Shown piece after piece: positions 9,463-20,538 of a stretch of 42,143 bases of DNA. The stretch is from Chrysophaeum taylorii (taxonomy: Eukaryota > Sar > Pelagophyceae > Pelagomonadales > Pelagomonadaceae), in assembly GCA_029834535.1 (NCBI GenBank), contig JAQMWT010000560.1:17501-59643 (forward strand), in the 5' to 3' direction. A model generated the notes under the pieces. That model did no database searches. It was given only the letters and a program-made list of their open reading frames with translations, and had not been told where the DNA came from. A program made the position numbers and the translations under genes. Each line of letters starts with the position of its first letter. The stretch's first letter is position 1.

Positions 9463-9899
9463 AGATCTCCGAAGCCCGCCGCCGGAACGGACGGTAGCCT
9501 TGGCTACGCTACGCATGCTACGACCAAATTCTCCCCAGCTCCGGGAGAAGACGCGCGAAGGTGGCTTACGCTGCGCGCACGCTTCAAATCGAGCCCGGTC
9601 GAACTTACAATCTACCGGTATTTTGTCGAAACCCATGGAAATGGGACAGGTTTTCGTCGCTGTTTGCTGAGAAAGCAGTTGTATTGTCGAAGGTCGTTCT
9701 TCTTGCGAAGAGCACGACCGGTCCGCTGCTCGGGTTGCGGTTACTGCCGCGGAAAAGTGCCGACGGTCGTCACTCAAGGCGTCCGCGATTGGCGATATCG
9801 TCGGTACGAAGATGAGTTAACGTCTCTACGATCAACGAACTTACGAGAATGTGAAGGATACGACAAGGAAACCCTTTCACCGTTTCTGTCGCTAGTCAT

Positions 9900-11030
9900 T
9901 TGACGCATTATACGCGTCTCCCGCCGATGTTGCTGAGCACGGCGCAGAAGGACGCTACGACCGCTATGGCAAGTCCTCCCTCAAACGACCCGAAGGCGAC
10001 GACGATTTTGCTCGAAGGTCGAAGAAGAAGAAAGAAGTGCCGCGAGATCACCGAAGCGGAGATCCGCCGCCGATACGGAGGTTCAATGGCTTCCATCCAT
10101 CGCAAGGTGGTGATGCTGTTCAGTGGAGCCGGAGGCAGTACTTTAGGTCTCCAACGAGCCAACGAAATGGGACGTCGTTTCAGTCGTGCTAGCACTCGAT
10201 GCGTCGGACACCGCCAACCAGATCCACCACAAGAATTTTCCGAAATTCCTGTGGTGCAGCCACCACTGTGGTCGCTATGTTACAACCTTTGGTTGATCGA
10301 ATCTTATTTACCCTACGGAATGGTCGTCGTCGATGTGTCGCGTCGCCACCCTGCGTACACTCCGCTCTGTGCAACTTGACTCCAGCACGGAAGGAGTCAC
10401 CGCTACCCACTGGACGATGAAATTGCAAGATGGCTGGTTTCTTCATGTGGTTGATAGAGCAGGCGCTCGATTATTTCTTACGTTGCACGTTTGCACCCTT
10501 ACGGCCGTCGTCAATTACGACATAACGCCCAGTTTGATGAGCTGTCGCGTGCGATTGTTGGTTTCCAGCCATCCGCTCCATTTGCGCGCAGTTCCAAAGA
10601 CTGGCAAGAATATGCAACAAGAGTTCGCCGCCGCACTTGGCTACGCCGACGAACACATTTACTTCAGATGAACAATTTAGGATCATCACGAGCCGCGACA
10701 GACGCAGCTGCACCGTTACGCGTCCCGCTTCGTGTAGGACCGCACCGTTCCGATTGCAGATCTCTGAATCTGAAAATGACTTCGGAGTTGCTGATATGCC
10801 CTTGATTTTGATTGGGCCGGCTTCTCCAGGACGACCTCGTTGAAACACTTGGCGTCCGTCGTGCCACCAGACACGATGACTATTGCTCGATCTGCACAAC
10901 CTGTGACCAGGAATTTCACTGAGCGGCGAAGCTTTGCCGTCGGCGTTGAGTCCTGCAGACCGACCGTTTGATTATTATTTGCAAATTGATGAAACCACCC
11001 TTCGTCACGCAAGTTCCGCTGTTAAACACG
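9900..11030 (+). pseudogene. gypsy-1 C5-cytosine DNA methyltransferase domain
   Basis: The domain lies between protease and RT. Motif I (SAM binding) reads KVVMLFSGAGGSTLGLQRAN at about 10104-10163. After a frame change comes VVLALDASDTANQIHHKNFP (about 10174-10240), which fits the strand ending in an acidic residue and the A...NFP helix that follow motif I in C5 methyltransferases. Motif IV with the catalytic Pro-Cys is VASPPCVHSALCN, with PPC at 10346-10354. FFMWLIEQ near 10438-10463 fits the helix before motif VI. The remainder (AAALGY near 10630; VGPHRSD near 10735) matches gypsy-2 in shifted frames. Enzymes of this family transfer a methyl group from SAM to cytosine C5. The copy is frameshifted and dead. 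Confidence 0.75.
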
Positions 11031-11489
11031 CGCACACGTGTCGTAAGATGGGTGTCGATGATGATCTCCAAGATCGCACCAAATGGAAACCTCCAGAGGT
11101 ACCGTTGATTCCGCCTGCAACAGATGAGCCGGACGTCTCATGCTTCTTCTGCTGCCCCCCGACAACCAAATTTGACGTTCCGCCAGATCCTGAGCGAGAT
11201 CGGGAACCGAAGATTAAGAGCGAGCCGAGGTTCGTGTCAAAGGCGAGAGGATCAACAAAAGCCACCCGGAAGTGAGGAAATACGAGAAAAAGTTTGATGT
11301 GCCATGGAAAGATGCGCCGCGCGATGCTGAGGGTGCACCGCTGCCGCAAACCCTGAGCATGTCAAGGATAACGAAGCCATGAAAGTTCAAATTCCTACGA
11401 AGGAAGAAGGACGGTTGTTCAGGAGTTGGAATTCCGACAATCCGCACTTAGATGACGAGGCGAAACTGATGCTCCGTCACTGTGTGCAA

Positions 11490-12240
11490 TATTCTTGGGC
11501 CTTTTCGACCCGATTATGAGACCTGTGGACTCGCCTCCTGTGTCTCTACGATTCAAAGACGCGAATCCGCGACCGATTAAGATGACGCCCTACCGATTGA
11601 CGCTTGCGAAGCTCGATTGTCTCCGCCAGATCAGCGAGTGGTGCCGGATGGAGTCATTCGTCCGGCCAACTCACCTTGGGGCTTTCCTGTGTTGATGCTT
11701 CCGAAGAAAGGAGCTGAGATTGAACGTCAAACGCGTTCCGTGCTGCAGTTGACTTACGTCAGCTCAACGATCAATTGGTCAATGACAGTTGGCCGAACAT
11801 TCGACAAGATGATGCTTTGCTTTTCTCGCTATGCGACGATGGCGGACGCATTGATATTAGATGGGGATACCACAACCTTCGTCTGATCCGGCAGCGCAAG
11901 ACGCTGTCACGATGGTTAGCCCACTTGGCGCTCAAGTTTCTTGCGATTACCTCAGGTGTGAAGACGGCCGGCTCTTTCTGATCCGACGATCTTCATCGAC
12001 ACTTACAGTGATCGCTTCATGTCATTTGGCACAGCAGAGGGTACGGTCGAACCGCGAAGTTCCACCTTCTCAAGGATGATATAGAATTTCTGGGACACAT
12101 TTCTACCCCAGAAGGCTTGAAGCCGAATCCGAAGACGCTGGAAGCCACTGCAGAAGATGCCGATTCCAGGTACTTTGCCGAATACCCGAAGACCCAGATC
12201 GCTCTTTCATCGGCATGAGTATTACTGCCGGCGATATGTG
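11490..12240 (+). pseudogene. gypsy-1 reverse transcriptase, catalytic FVDD deleted
   Basis: Recognisable RT text in shifting frames: PYRLTLAKLDCLR (about 11590), VIRPANSPWGFPVLMLPKKG (about 11655-11712), AVDLRQLNDQLVND-like (about 11745), IDIRWGYHNLR (about 11850), and the end FLGHISTPEGLKPNPK (about 12085-12140). Aligning to gypsy-2 shows that about 64 bp, including the catalytic FVDD, are missing at about 11981. Polymerase activity is therefore impossible from this copy. Confidence 0.8.
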
Positions 12241-12299
12241 AAGGGCTACTCGAAGATCGGAACCGCTGAGACGATTATGCCTCGAAGGTGTAAAGTTCG

Positions 12300-12830
12300 A
12301 GTGGACGCCCGAGTGTCAAGCTTGGGATGCGATTATTGAAGCTTTGGTTGATTCCCGTGGAGTCTACCACCCGATTATGATCTGCCTTTTCAGATCCGAT
12401 CCGATGCTTCCAGGATGGACTTGGAGCGTATCTCTTCCATTGTCGAAGTCAAGGACGATGCCGGAAGAGTGACTCGAGAAGAACGAGTGATTGAATATTG
12501 GAGCCGAGCTGTGCCGAAGGAGATGCGCAATTACGAGCCCCGTCGGCTAGAGCTGCTGGCAGTTATACTTTCTCTAGAGCACTTTCGAGCCTACATCGAA
12601 GGGCACCGGACTGTTTTGGAGACCGATCACCGAAACTTGCCGTTTTTACTTAAGGCGACGCACTCTCGCAGCTTGCTCGTTGGGCGATGCGCCTCGCCAA
12701 CTTTGACCCTGAACTTGGTTACGAGCCGGGAAAGTCACCGGGAATGAGTATCCCTGACTGTCTCTCCCGCAATCCGATAGATCATGTCATCGAGACTGAC
12801 GAGTTTGGAGAACCTTGAACCACGCTTATT
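12300..12830 (+). pseudogene. gypsy-1 RNase H and tether
   Basis: The segment with R-S-D-A-S near 12395-12410 and the frame 12415-12747 fit the gypsy RNase H region. The latter contains EYWSRAVPKEMRNYEPRR, LELLAVILSLEHFR and LETDHRNLPFLL. The tether segment (PDCLSRNP, about 12750-12775) follows in another frame. This copy keeps some of the RNase H text more completely than gypsy-2, where the equivalent frame is scrambled after position 17530. Confidence 0.75.
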
Positions 12831-12899
12831 TGGTGTTCCAAGAGCTTCCCCGACCTATTGATGACCGAGGAATTCCCGCTTCCGGCTGCCACCATAATG

Positions 12900-14383
12900 T
12901 CGTTTGTTACGACCGAACTGCCGGAAGACGAAGACGAAGACCCTGAAAAGATCCGATAAATTGGCTACGTCTCACGCTACAAGACAACGTCGGAAGAACC
13001 GTGCGCGCGATGAGCCACAGATCTTCAAGGACGCGCCGCTACGATATTATATCGACAAGATACCCGATAATATGATGCTACTTGCGAGGATATTCGCTAC
13101 CGAATGGCCCAAGGTCAGACGCCGCGACGTTCCCGAGCGAACGAACGATTCGAAGTCGTTAAAGACGTTCTTTACCGCATTTCTGCTGATTTGCACCCGA
13201 TGATTGTTGCCCCTGCTACGTTGCGCAAGCGCATTATTCGACTCTACCATGACACTCCGGTTAACGGTGGTCATATGGGACGTCACAGTACCGTCCAGGC
13301 TACCCAATAACGATTTTGGTGGCCCTGCATGTCGAACGAAGTTGGAGTCTTCATTGCTGAATGTTTGTTCGTGAACAAGTTGATGCGCGAGTTTTGCCAT
13401 CTCTCACACGATACCAAACTACGATTCCTTATCATGCCCTCCGTGCTTGCCTTCACGGCCGGAACATCGCGAATTGGCCCGACTTTGCCCATTATATTGC
13501 GTTTTGTTATAACCGCAAGTTTGTTCCAGGCACGCAGATTTCTCCCTTTATGCTGCGCCTGAACCGTCAGCCGATGCTGCCTACTGACTACACGCTTATG
13601 GATTTTGATACGCGAGATTGCCGAAGACTCGCTCTGATGCAGTCGCTGAAACTCGTGAACGACTGGTTATACGACGATCGTCCGCGAGGCTCGTGAGCTT
13701 TGAAGAAACAACGTTGGCTTACAATGCCGATCATGTCGATGTTGAATACAAGGAAGGATCGCACGTTTTGCTCTACATCCTTTCCTTCAGAACAAGCTTC
13801 GACCGGAATGGCGAGGACCGTTTATTATCAGGGAACGCCATTCCCCGGTCACCTAGCAGATTGAGTCTCTCGACTCTCCGCCCGAAGAACCGTGTTCATG
13901 TTAGTCAGATCACGCCTGTGATGGTACCTCCGATCGTTGATCAAACCATCCGCAAACCCGAAGAAACCTTCCGTGATGATTATCAGCACGGTAAGTTTGT
14001 TGTTTTCCGAATTCCTGACCGGAAGCGCTCTGATTGGCGCAAGAATTTATGTTGCCGTTTAAGAGCCTTACGATTACCAGAAAGATCGTGTTGTTACGCT
14101 TTCTATTCCGATTTGGGTCCGAACGATGATGTCGCTTATTTCGCCGACCTCTCACGCCAAGCTCAAGCCCGAGTTCAAGGACGTTGAAGGTCCAGTTTCA
14201 CCGACAAGTCCAGAATTTCTCCAACACAACTCTTGTGTCACGGATTTCGCTCCGCACGAGATTGATGTGTTGATCCCCAAGTTTACTTTGCGCAGTGGCC
14301 GAGTTCCTGAACCGGTCATCACCCGCGTTACCAGAAGATCGTTCACAGATGCTCGTAAGGCGAAGCCGCGCTCCTCGCGCTAG
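12900..14383 (+). pseudogene. gypsy-1 integrase, core deleted
   Basis: The zinc-binding N-terminus is visible (RLYHDTPVNGGHMGRHSTVQ, 13240-13300), followed by FWWP at 13317. The text then jumps to VNKL (about 13375), so roughly 340 bp that include the first two catalytic acidic residues are gone relative to gypsy-2. The C-terminal part resumes with YHALRACLHG (about 13430) and continues to the GPF/Y-like region and the extra C-terminal domain (GKFVVFRIPDRKRSDWRK, about 13990-14045), ending in LIPKFTLRSGRVPEPV near 14310. Confidence 0.75.
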
Positions 14384-14407
14384 CACCTCGGGGGCAGCTC
14401 GAATTTA

Positions 14408-14420
14408 CCAGGGGGAGTCC
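14408..14420 (+). promoter_or_regulatory. Polypurine tract of gypsy-1
   Basis: CCAGGGGGAGTCC lies directly before the 3' LTR, the usual plus-strand priming site. The near-identical CCAGGGGAGTCC adjoins the 3' LTR of gypsy-2. Confidence 0.75.
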
Positions 14421-14740
14421 TGTGGCGGCAACTCCAGATTCCTGCTTACCCTCTTCTAGGCCCCCTTATCAGGGGCACTACTCCGTCATGATGATGTCAG
14501 TGTCCTTTGACATCATCTTCCTTTTCCGTGACGTGTCACCCTGATTTCTGTTTTTCGATCATCTTAATCATACAGCAACGCCGATCCTCAAGTTGTGAGG
14601 ACCAGGCACGGAAGTTGTTTGTGGTTGTGTGGCGGGAGAACGGCCATCCTCGTCCAGTGACTCCATCAAGGGCACGGACGCGAGCGGCGAGCCAGGATTC
14701 GAAGGCACGCCAGTTAGGCCTAAATTCTCCTTACGCCACA
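14421..14740 (+). repeat. 3' LTR of gypsy-1
   Basis: A 320-bp direct repeat of 5019-5354. It keeps the GATGATGTCA / TGACATCATC inverted pair (14490-14499 and 14508-14517) and the CCCCT...AGGGG hairpin near its start. CTCAC follows at 14741-14745. Confidence 0.93.
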
Positions 14741-14745
14741 CTCAC

Positions 14746-14941
14746 ATCCACTCACCCCGCTCTCCTTTGAGCTCGTCGCTCTCACCCCCGCCAATCTAAG
14801 CTGCTTTGATCCGCACACGCCGCTAACCTTCGAGTTTACTCTAGAAACCCTAGTAAGTTCGCTTGGTCCCTGTAAGTTCACCTGGTCACTAAGTTCACCT
14901 AGTCCCAATCTCTAGCCGGAGTAAGTTCACCTGGTTCCAGT
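14746..14941. repeat. Helitron-unit spacer between gypsy-1 and gypsy-2
   Basis: This is the continuation of 4865-5018: ATCCACTCACCCCGCTCTCC, then the CTAAGCTGCTTTGATCCGC segment, then AGTAAGTTC units ending at TTCCAGT, where gypsy-2 is inserted. CCAGT (14937-14941) is the duplicated target. No gene was seen. Confidence 0.8.
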
Positions 14942-15263
14942 TATGGCGGCACAGAAAAACCACTCCCGACCCCCGGGTGACAAAGGGGGTACTCACCGAC
15001 TCGTCCTAGACCTCGCTGAACGAGGAAAACACGGACTCGGGGTCGGATATGCTCGCCACACACCTTGCTCACGCTCACCAAGCCTCTCAACAAGATGGAG
15101 AGATGGTATATGATAGCAAGAATGCTACAAGAATGCTGCAAGAATGCTTCTCACGAGGGAGAGGTATGATGTCACTAGGAAAGTAGGAAAAGGCGTCCCG
15201 TTGAACGGGTATCAAGCCTCGAGAAGGGAGGGTAAGCCTTAGCGGTCAGGAGTTGCCGCCACA
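14942..15263 (-). repeat. 3' LTR of gypsy-2
   Basis: A 322-bp direct repeat of 24534-24855. On the minus strand it begins TGTGGCGGCAACTCC, like gypsy-1, and ends TGCCGCCATA, so the 3' terminus is TA in place of CA. Placing the boundary here gives perfect CCAGT duplications on both sides. It contains an internal ACAAGAATGCTGCAAGAATG direct repeat. Confidence 0.93.
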
Positions 15264-15276
15264 GGACTCCCCTGGT
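15264..15276 (-). promoter_or_regulatory. Polypurine tract of gypsy-2
   Basis: Minus-strand ACCAGGGGAGTCC lies directly before the 3' LTR and is shared with gypsy-1. Confidence 0.75.
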
Positions 15277-15293
15277 GAGAATACGAGCTGCCC

Positions 15294-17167
15294 TCAGCGA
15301 GTCCGGCGAGAATCACGAGCCTTGGCTGAATGAGCATCTCGGGAACGAATCTTCTTGTAGACACGTTCAACGACAGGTTCGGGAACGCGTCCACTACGCA
15401 AAGTGAACTTAGGAATCAACACATCGATCTCATGCGGGGCGAAGTCGGTGACACAAGGAGTGGTACTGTTGTTGACCTTGGACTTGTCGGTGAAACTGCG
15501 ACCGTCCACGTCCTTGTATTCCGGCTTAAGCTTGCGAGTAGAGAGATGTGAGGTAGGCTTGTAATAAGAAACCTTGTCATGGGGACCAAGATCAGCATAA
15601 AAATGCAGAGCGACTCGATCATTCACAAAATCATAGGGCTCATAAACTTCAGCTACGTAAATCTTCTTTCGCCAATCGGACCGTTTGTTATCTGGAATCC
15701 GAAAGATAACGAACTTACCATGCTTGTAATCATCCCGAAAGGTCTCCTTGGGTTTGGGCACAGCTCGATCGACCACTGGAGAAACCATCACAGGGGTGAT
15801 CTGACTAACATGAACACAACGGCGTTCAGGAGGAGAATCAAGAGACTCAATCCTGTAAGTGACCGGAGACAAGCGTTCCAAAATAACGAATGGACCGCGC
15901 CATTCCGGTCGAAGCTTGTTCTGAAGGAAAGGGATGTAGAGCAGAACATGTGAACCTTCTTCATACTCCACATCGACATGGTCCGCATTGTAAGCGAGAC
16001 GTTGTTTACGAAGAGCCTTCTCGCGAGCTTCGTTCACCGTAGCGGTATAGAATTTCAACCTCTCGCGAGTCTCTGCAACAACATCGGAGCGAGTTTTCGG
16101 CAGGCGGCGGACATCAAGATCCATGATCGTATAATCTGTTGGCAATAGAGGCTGCCGGCTGAGACGAAGCATGAAAGGTGAGATCTGAGTTCCCGGAATA
16201 AACTTGCGATTGTAGCAAGAAGCAATGTACTCCGCGAATTCGGGCCAGTCCGTGATCTTGCGGTTTTTAAGACACGCACGGAGAAAAGCCTTGATAAAGC
16301 GGTTGACCCTTTCCGCAGGATTAGCCTGAGCATGATACAGAATCGTGGTTCTATACCGAACATTGAAGAGATGACAAACGCTTCAATCAACTTGTTGACG
16401 AACTCTTTCCCATTGTCGGTACGAATCCTCAGAGGTAGATAACATTTGAGTAATATATTCGCGACAAAAGACTCGAGGATTGACTCCGCAGTCTTATGGT
16501 GTAGTACGTCGAGAATCAAGAAACGAGGAAATGGATCAACAAAGATGATCAGATACGTCTCGGGACCAACACTGGGCAAAGGTCCAAACAAATCCACAAA
16601 GGACGGCGCAATCACCATCATACACCGGTTGCTGAATGTGGGGCCACCAAAAACGTCCAAGTATCGACTGCACTGTACTTTGACGACCCATGTGACCACC
16701 ATTGAGAGGTGTGTCATGGTACAATCGGATGATGCGCGTCCGTAAGTTCGGGGTGCGACTATCATCGGGTGCAAGTCAGGTGCGGCACGGTAGAGAACTC
16801 CTTTCACCACTTGATAGCGATAATTGGCTCCGTACCGACGAAGAGAATGGCCCTGAGCCATGCGATAACGAATGTCCTCGCAAGTAGCATCAGTGATCTG
16901 CTCTTTGGCTATCTCTTCCAAAGTCAAATTATCCGGAATCTTGTCGATGTACTCTTGGTAATCATCGGCATCACGGAAAATACTAGGTTGGGTCTGCAGA
17001 CGTTGCTTCTGACGTTGTCTCGTAGCATGAGACGCGACCAATTGCATCGGATCATCGAGATCCGCTTCTTCTTCCTCCACAGGTAACTCAGTCGTAACAA
17101 ATGACAGAATGACATGGCACCCAGGTAAAGGTACCCCTTTATCATCGACAGGGCGAGTTCTTGGCAC
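15294..17167 (-). pseudogene. gypsy-2 integrase with extra C-terminal domain (one frameshift)
   Basis: Two long minus-strand frames, 17167-16055 and 16172-15294, make up the integrase. The first has the H2C2 region (YHDTPLNGGHMGR in a neighbouring frame near 16700), VDLFGPLPSVGPE, YLIIFVDPFPRF and RTDNGKEFVNKL (catalytic Asp). The catalytic Glu (NPAERVNRF) is read one frame over at about 16325, so a shift lies near 16340-16350. The second frame carries RPEWRGPFVILERLSPVTYRI, the GPY/F module. It then has about 150 residues shared with gypsy-1: GKFVIFRIPDNKRSDW, IYVAEVYEPY, ALHFYADLGP and LIPKFTLRSGRVPEP. That tail may be a small beta-barrel targeting module, which is speculative. Confidence 0.85.
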
Positions 17168-17199
17168 ACTAGATACGCGAGGTTCAAGGGTTCACCAAA

Positions 17200-17921
17200 C
17201 TCATCCGTCTCGATGACATGATCTATAGGATTGCGAGAGAGACAGTCAGGGATACTCATTCCCGGCGACTTTCCTGGTTTGTAACCCAATTCAGGATCAA
17301 ATTTGGCGAGCCGCATCGCCCATCGAGCCAACTGCCCAGACGAGTGCTTCGCCTTTCGTAAAAACGACAAGTTGCGATGATGCGTTTCAAGGATCGTCTT
17401 GTGACCTTCGATATAAGAGCGGAAATGCTAAAGAGAAAGAATAGCCGCCAGTAGCTCTAGCCGGCGAGGCTCATAGTTCCGCATCTCTTTCGGCACAGCT
17501 CGGCTCCAATACTAACTACTCGTTCCTCTCGTGTCACCTTGCCGGTTTCGTCCTTGACTTCCACGAGCTGAAAAAGATACGCGCCCAGACCATCCTCTGG
17601 AGCAACCGAGCGGACCTGTAAAGGAAGATCGTAGTCAGGATGATAAACTCCGCGAGAGTCTACCAAAGCTTCGATGATCGTGTCCCATGCCTTTTGGCAC
17701 TCATGCGTCCACTCAAACTTAACGCCTTCAAGACACAGTTGCCTCAGCGGCTCCACAATCTTCGAATAATTCTTCACATATCGGCGGCAAGAGTTACTCA
17801 TGCCGATGAAAGATCGAATCTGGGTCTTCGGACGGTTCGGCAACGTACCGGAATCGGCATCTGCTGCAACGCCAACGTCTTGGGATTCGGCTTCAAGCCT
17901 TCCGGAGTCGAAATGTCCCAA
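17200..17921 (-). pseudogene. gypsy-2 RT connection, RNase H and tether
   Basis: The frame 17921-17457 has FIGMSNSCRRYVKNYSKI and PLRQLCLEGVKFEWTHECQ, the thumb/connection region of gypsy RTs. Then come DSRGVYHPDYDLPL and APEDGLGAYLFQ, the start of RNase H. After 17530 the text shifts frame (the gypsy-1 equivalent is YWSRAVPKEMRNYEP). The tether ARWAMRLAKFDPELGYKPG with SIPDCLSRNP is in the frame 17370-16924. RNase H would remove the RNA strand of the cDNA hybrid. The frame is broken at least twice. Confidence 0.8.
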
Positions 17922-18815
17922 AACTCGATTTCATCTTCGAGGAGGTGGAACTTCGAAGTTCGTCCACTATATCCTCGCTGCGCTAAATGGCACAGCACTT
18001 CAATCCAAACTTGTAAATGTCGGTGGAGTTCATCCGATCCCATCATAATATCGTCGACAAACGCGACCAAGTCCTTATACATCCATGTGGACAAATCGCT
18101 GGCCATCTGCTTACAGAAGAGAGCTCCTGCTGTTTTACCCTAGAGGCAAGCGCAAGAAACTATGGGCTCCAAGTGGACTAACCATCGTAACGGCGTCCTG
18201 AGCGGCGGCGTCCAAACGTAGGTTATGATAACCCCATCGAATATCAATGCACGTCCGCCAACGGCGCATGGCAAGAAAAGCCAAAGCATCATCTTGACGA
18301 ATATTCGGCCAACTGTCATTGACCAGCTGATCATTGAGCTGACGCAAGTCAACTGCAGCACGAAAAGCATTCGACGTCCCGGCCTCTGCTCCCTTCTTAG
18401 GCAGCATCAGTACAGGGAATCCCCACGGAGAGTTCGCCGGTCGGATGACTCCATCGCGACACCACTCAGTGATCTGCTTTCTGAGACACTCGAGCTTTGC
18501 TGGCGTCAACCTATACGGCGTCATCTTGATCGGTCGTGGGTTTGCATCTTTAAATCGTAGAGAAACCGGTGGCGAGTCCACGGGTCTCATAATCGGATAA
18601 AAAAAGGCCCACGCGCATTGCACGCAGTGGCTCAACATCATCTTCGCATCCTCATCCAGATGCGGGTTGTCGGGAATTCCCAGTTCTCGAAAAACCTTTT
18701 CGACTTCTTCCTTCGTCGGAGTTACGACTTTCCTCGCCTCATTGTCCTTGACGTGCCGGAGTCTGCGGTAACGGTACACCGTCCGCGTCGCGCGGCGCAT
18801 CCTTCCATGGCACAT
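17798..18815 (-). pseudogene. gypsy-2 reverse transcriptase
   Basis: Frames 18815-18135 and 18106-17798. The first has PYRLTPAKLECLRKQITEW, GVIRPANSPWGFPVLMLPKK, AVDLRQLNDQLVND, IDIRWGYHNLRL and VTMVSPLGA. It ends in a stop at 18135, just before the region that should encode the next RT block (a G-A-L-F-C-K-Q-M-like text). The second has LVAFVDDIMMGSDELHRHL, with catalytic FVDD at about 18061-18050, and EDEIEFWDISTPEG, with a one-residue loss relative to gypsy-1 (FLGHISTPEG). All catalytic aspartates are present, so only the frame breaks disable it. Confidence 0.88.
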
Positions 18816-19094
18816 CCAACTTTTCTTCGTATTTGAACCTCACCTCAGGGTGGCTCTTATTGATTTTTTCACCTTTGACGCGCACATTCGGCTCGCTCCT
18901 TACTTTCGGCTCCTGTTCAGGTTCAGGATCCGGCGGAACGTCCACTTTTGATTGTCGGGGGGGGCCGAGCAGACAAAGCATGAGCCGTCCCCGGCGCATC
19001 TGTTGGAAGCGGAAGCATAGGGACTTCTGGCGGTTCCCATTTCGTGGGATCCTAGATCATCTTGACACCCACTTAACGACACGAGTACGCGTAT

Positions 19095-20538
19095 TTAACA
19101 GCGGAATCTGTACGTGACGAAGGTGGTGTCGGAAATTCGCAAATACTGCTCGGATCGATCTGTCGGGCTCAACGCGGTCGGCAGGACTTCGCCGCTTTGG
19201 CGGAAACCTCTGGTCACGGAGTTGTGCAGATCGACTGCTAAAATCCCAAGAGTGTCTGGAGGGACGACAGACGCTAAATGTTTGAACGAATCCGTCTTAG
19301 ACAAGCTAGCCCAATCATGGTCCAGCGGCATCGTGAGCAACTCGGCCGTCATCTCGAGAGTCAAAGGCTGAGTGTCCGAGCGATGCGGTCCCAAACTCGC
19401 GCGGTAAGCCGCATCTGTTGCTTTCGGACGAGCTGAGATTATTCAGCTGGAGCAGGTGGCGTTCATGAGCGTAACCTAATGCTGCAGCAAATTTTTGTTG
19501 CATATTCGCCATGTCTTTTTCCTCTTGCAAGTGCAGTGGGTGGAAACCAACAATCGCACGCGAGAGCTCATCAAAGTGGGCGTGATGTCGTGAAAATTGA
19601 CGACGTACACGTCAGGGTGTAAACGCGCTCTATATAAATAATGGACGCCTCCTGTTCAATCAGCCACATCATGAAGCCAGCCATTTTGCACAGCTGCATC
19701 GTCCAATTAGTGGCCGTAACTCCCCTGCCATCTCTGGATGTCAAGTTGCAGAGTGCTGAATGAACGCAGGGTGGAGACGCTATACACATCGACGATGACC
19801 ATTCCGCTTCAGGCAAATAAGCCTTGATCAATCGGAGGGTCGAGTCATATCGTCCGCAGAGCGTGTGCTGAACCACAGGTATCTTCGGAAATTCTTCTGA
19901 TGAACCTTGTTGGCAGCTGTTGAAGAGTCAAGAGCAAGGACGACTCGAAACGACGTCCCGCACAACTCGTTCGCTCGTTGCAGTCCTAAAGTAATTCCTC
20001 CGGCGCCGCTAAAGAGCATCACAACCTTGCGATACGTGATCGGCGCCCAGTGAACTTTTTCAAACCTTCGGCGAATCTCGCCTTCTGTAACTTCTCGGCA
20101 TTTCTTTTCCTCCTCGTCGGTTCGTCGGTCGAAATCGTCGTTACCGAGCGATTCTTGACGAGAATTCTTATTCTTATCGGCAGAAGGAGACGCCTTCTGC
20201 ACCGAGCTCAAAAGCATCGGATCGGGAGCCGCATCGCCTTGAGTCAGATGGCTTGCGACCGAAACAGTGAACGATAGGTTAGCCTTGTCAGATTCGGCTT
20301 CACCATCCTTCGTTAAATCGTCGACCGTTTCAACATTCAGCTCGTCATCAAAACGAACAATATCGCCCAAAGCGAGAACTTCACCTTGAGTAATAACGGT
20401 CGGCACATCCTGGGTAGAGGATATCGCCACTCGAGCAGCGAACTTGTCATGTTCCTCAGGAGAAGAACACATTCCATCGACTACCCCAAGTTGCTCGTAT
20501 CCAGAAGACATAGCAACGAAAACCTGCCCGGTTTCCAT
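19095..20538 (-). pseudogene. gypsy-2 C5-cytosine DNA methyltransferase domain (between protease and RT)
   Basis: The frame 20538-19828 starts METGQVFVAM, a post-protease beta segment (TQGEVLALGDIVRF), then a charged linker. Motif I follows: YRKVVMLFSGAGGITLGL at codons 169-186 (about 20034-19981). FRVVLALDSSTAANKVHQKN fits motifs II-III. The next frame (19876-19571) holds motif IV, IASPPCVHSALCN, with the catalytic Pro-Cys at about 19774-19766. GFMMWLIEQ and YIERVY (about 19636-19619) sit where the ENV motif VI is expected. The frame 19394-19095 holds FKHLASVVPPDTLGILA (about 19283-19233), which fits motif X (GNAVPP). Order, spacing and conservation with gypsy-1 make a C5 methyltransferase the best reading. 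Two or more frameshifts disable this copy. SAM-dependent methylation of element cDNA or host DNA is the inferred role. Confidence 0.82.

Larger units (their letters stand above)
5019..14740 (+). mobile_element. Ty3/gypsy element gypsy-1 with a methyltransferase domain, decayed
   Basis: This is a complete 9.7-kb LTR retrotransposon. LTRs start TGTGGCGGCAACTCC and end ACGCCACA, and the 5-bp target duplication is CTCAC (5014-5018 and 14741-14745). The order is GAG, protease, C5 methyltransferase, RT, RNase H, integrase. It is the same family as gypsy-2 but much older: the LTRs differ in length (336 and 320 bp) by many small indels. All internal frames are broken. Deletions remove the RT catalytic FVDD and most of the integrase core. 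Decay is mainly by short indels rather than by a C-to-T bias. Confidence 0.93.

Noticed and set aside
14384..15300. Envelope-like third ORF in the gypsy elements
   Set aside because: Integrase plus its C-terminal extension runs almost to the polypurine tract, and no room or transmembrane segment remains.
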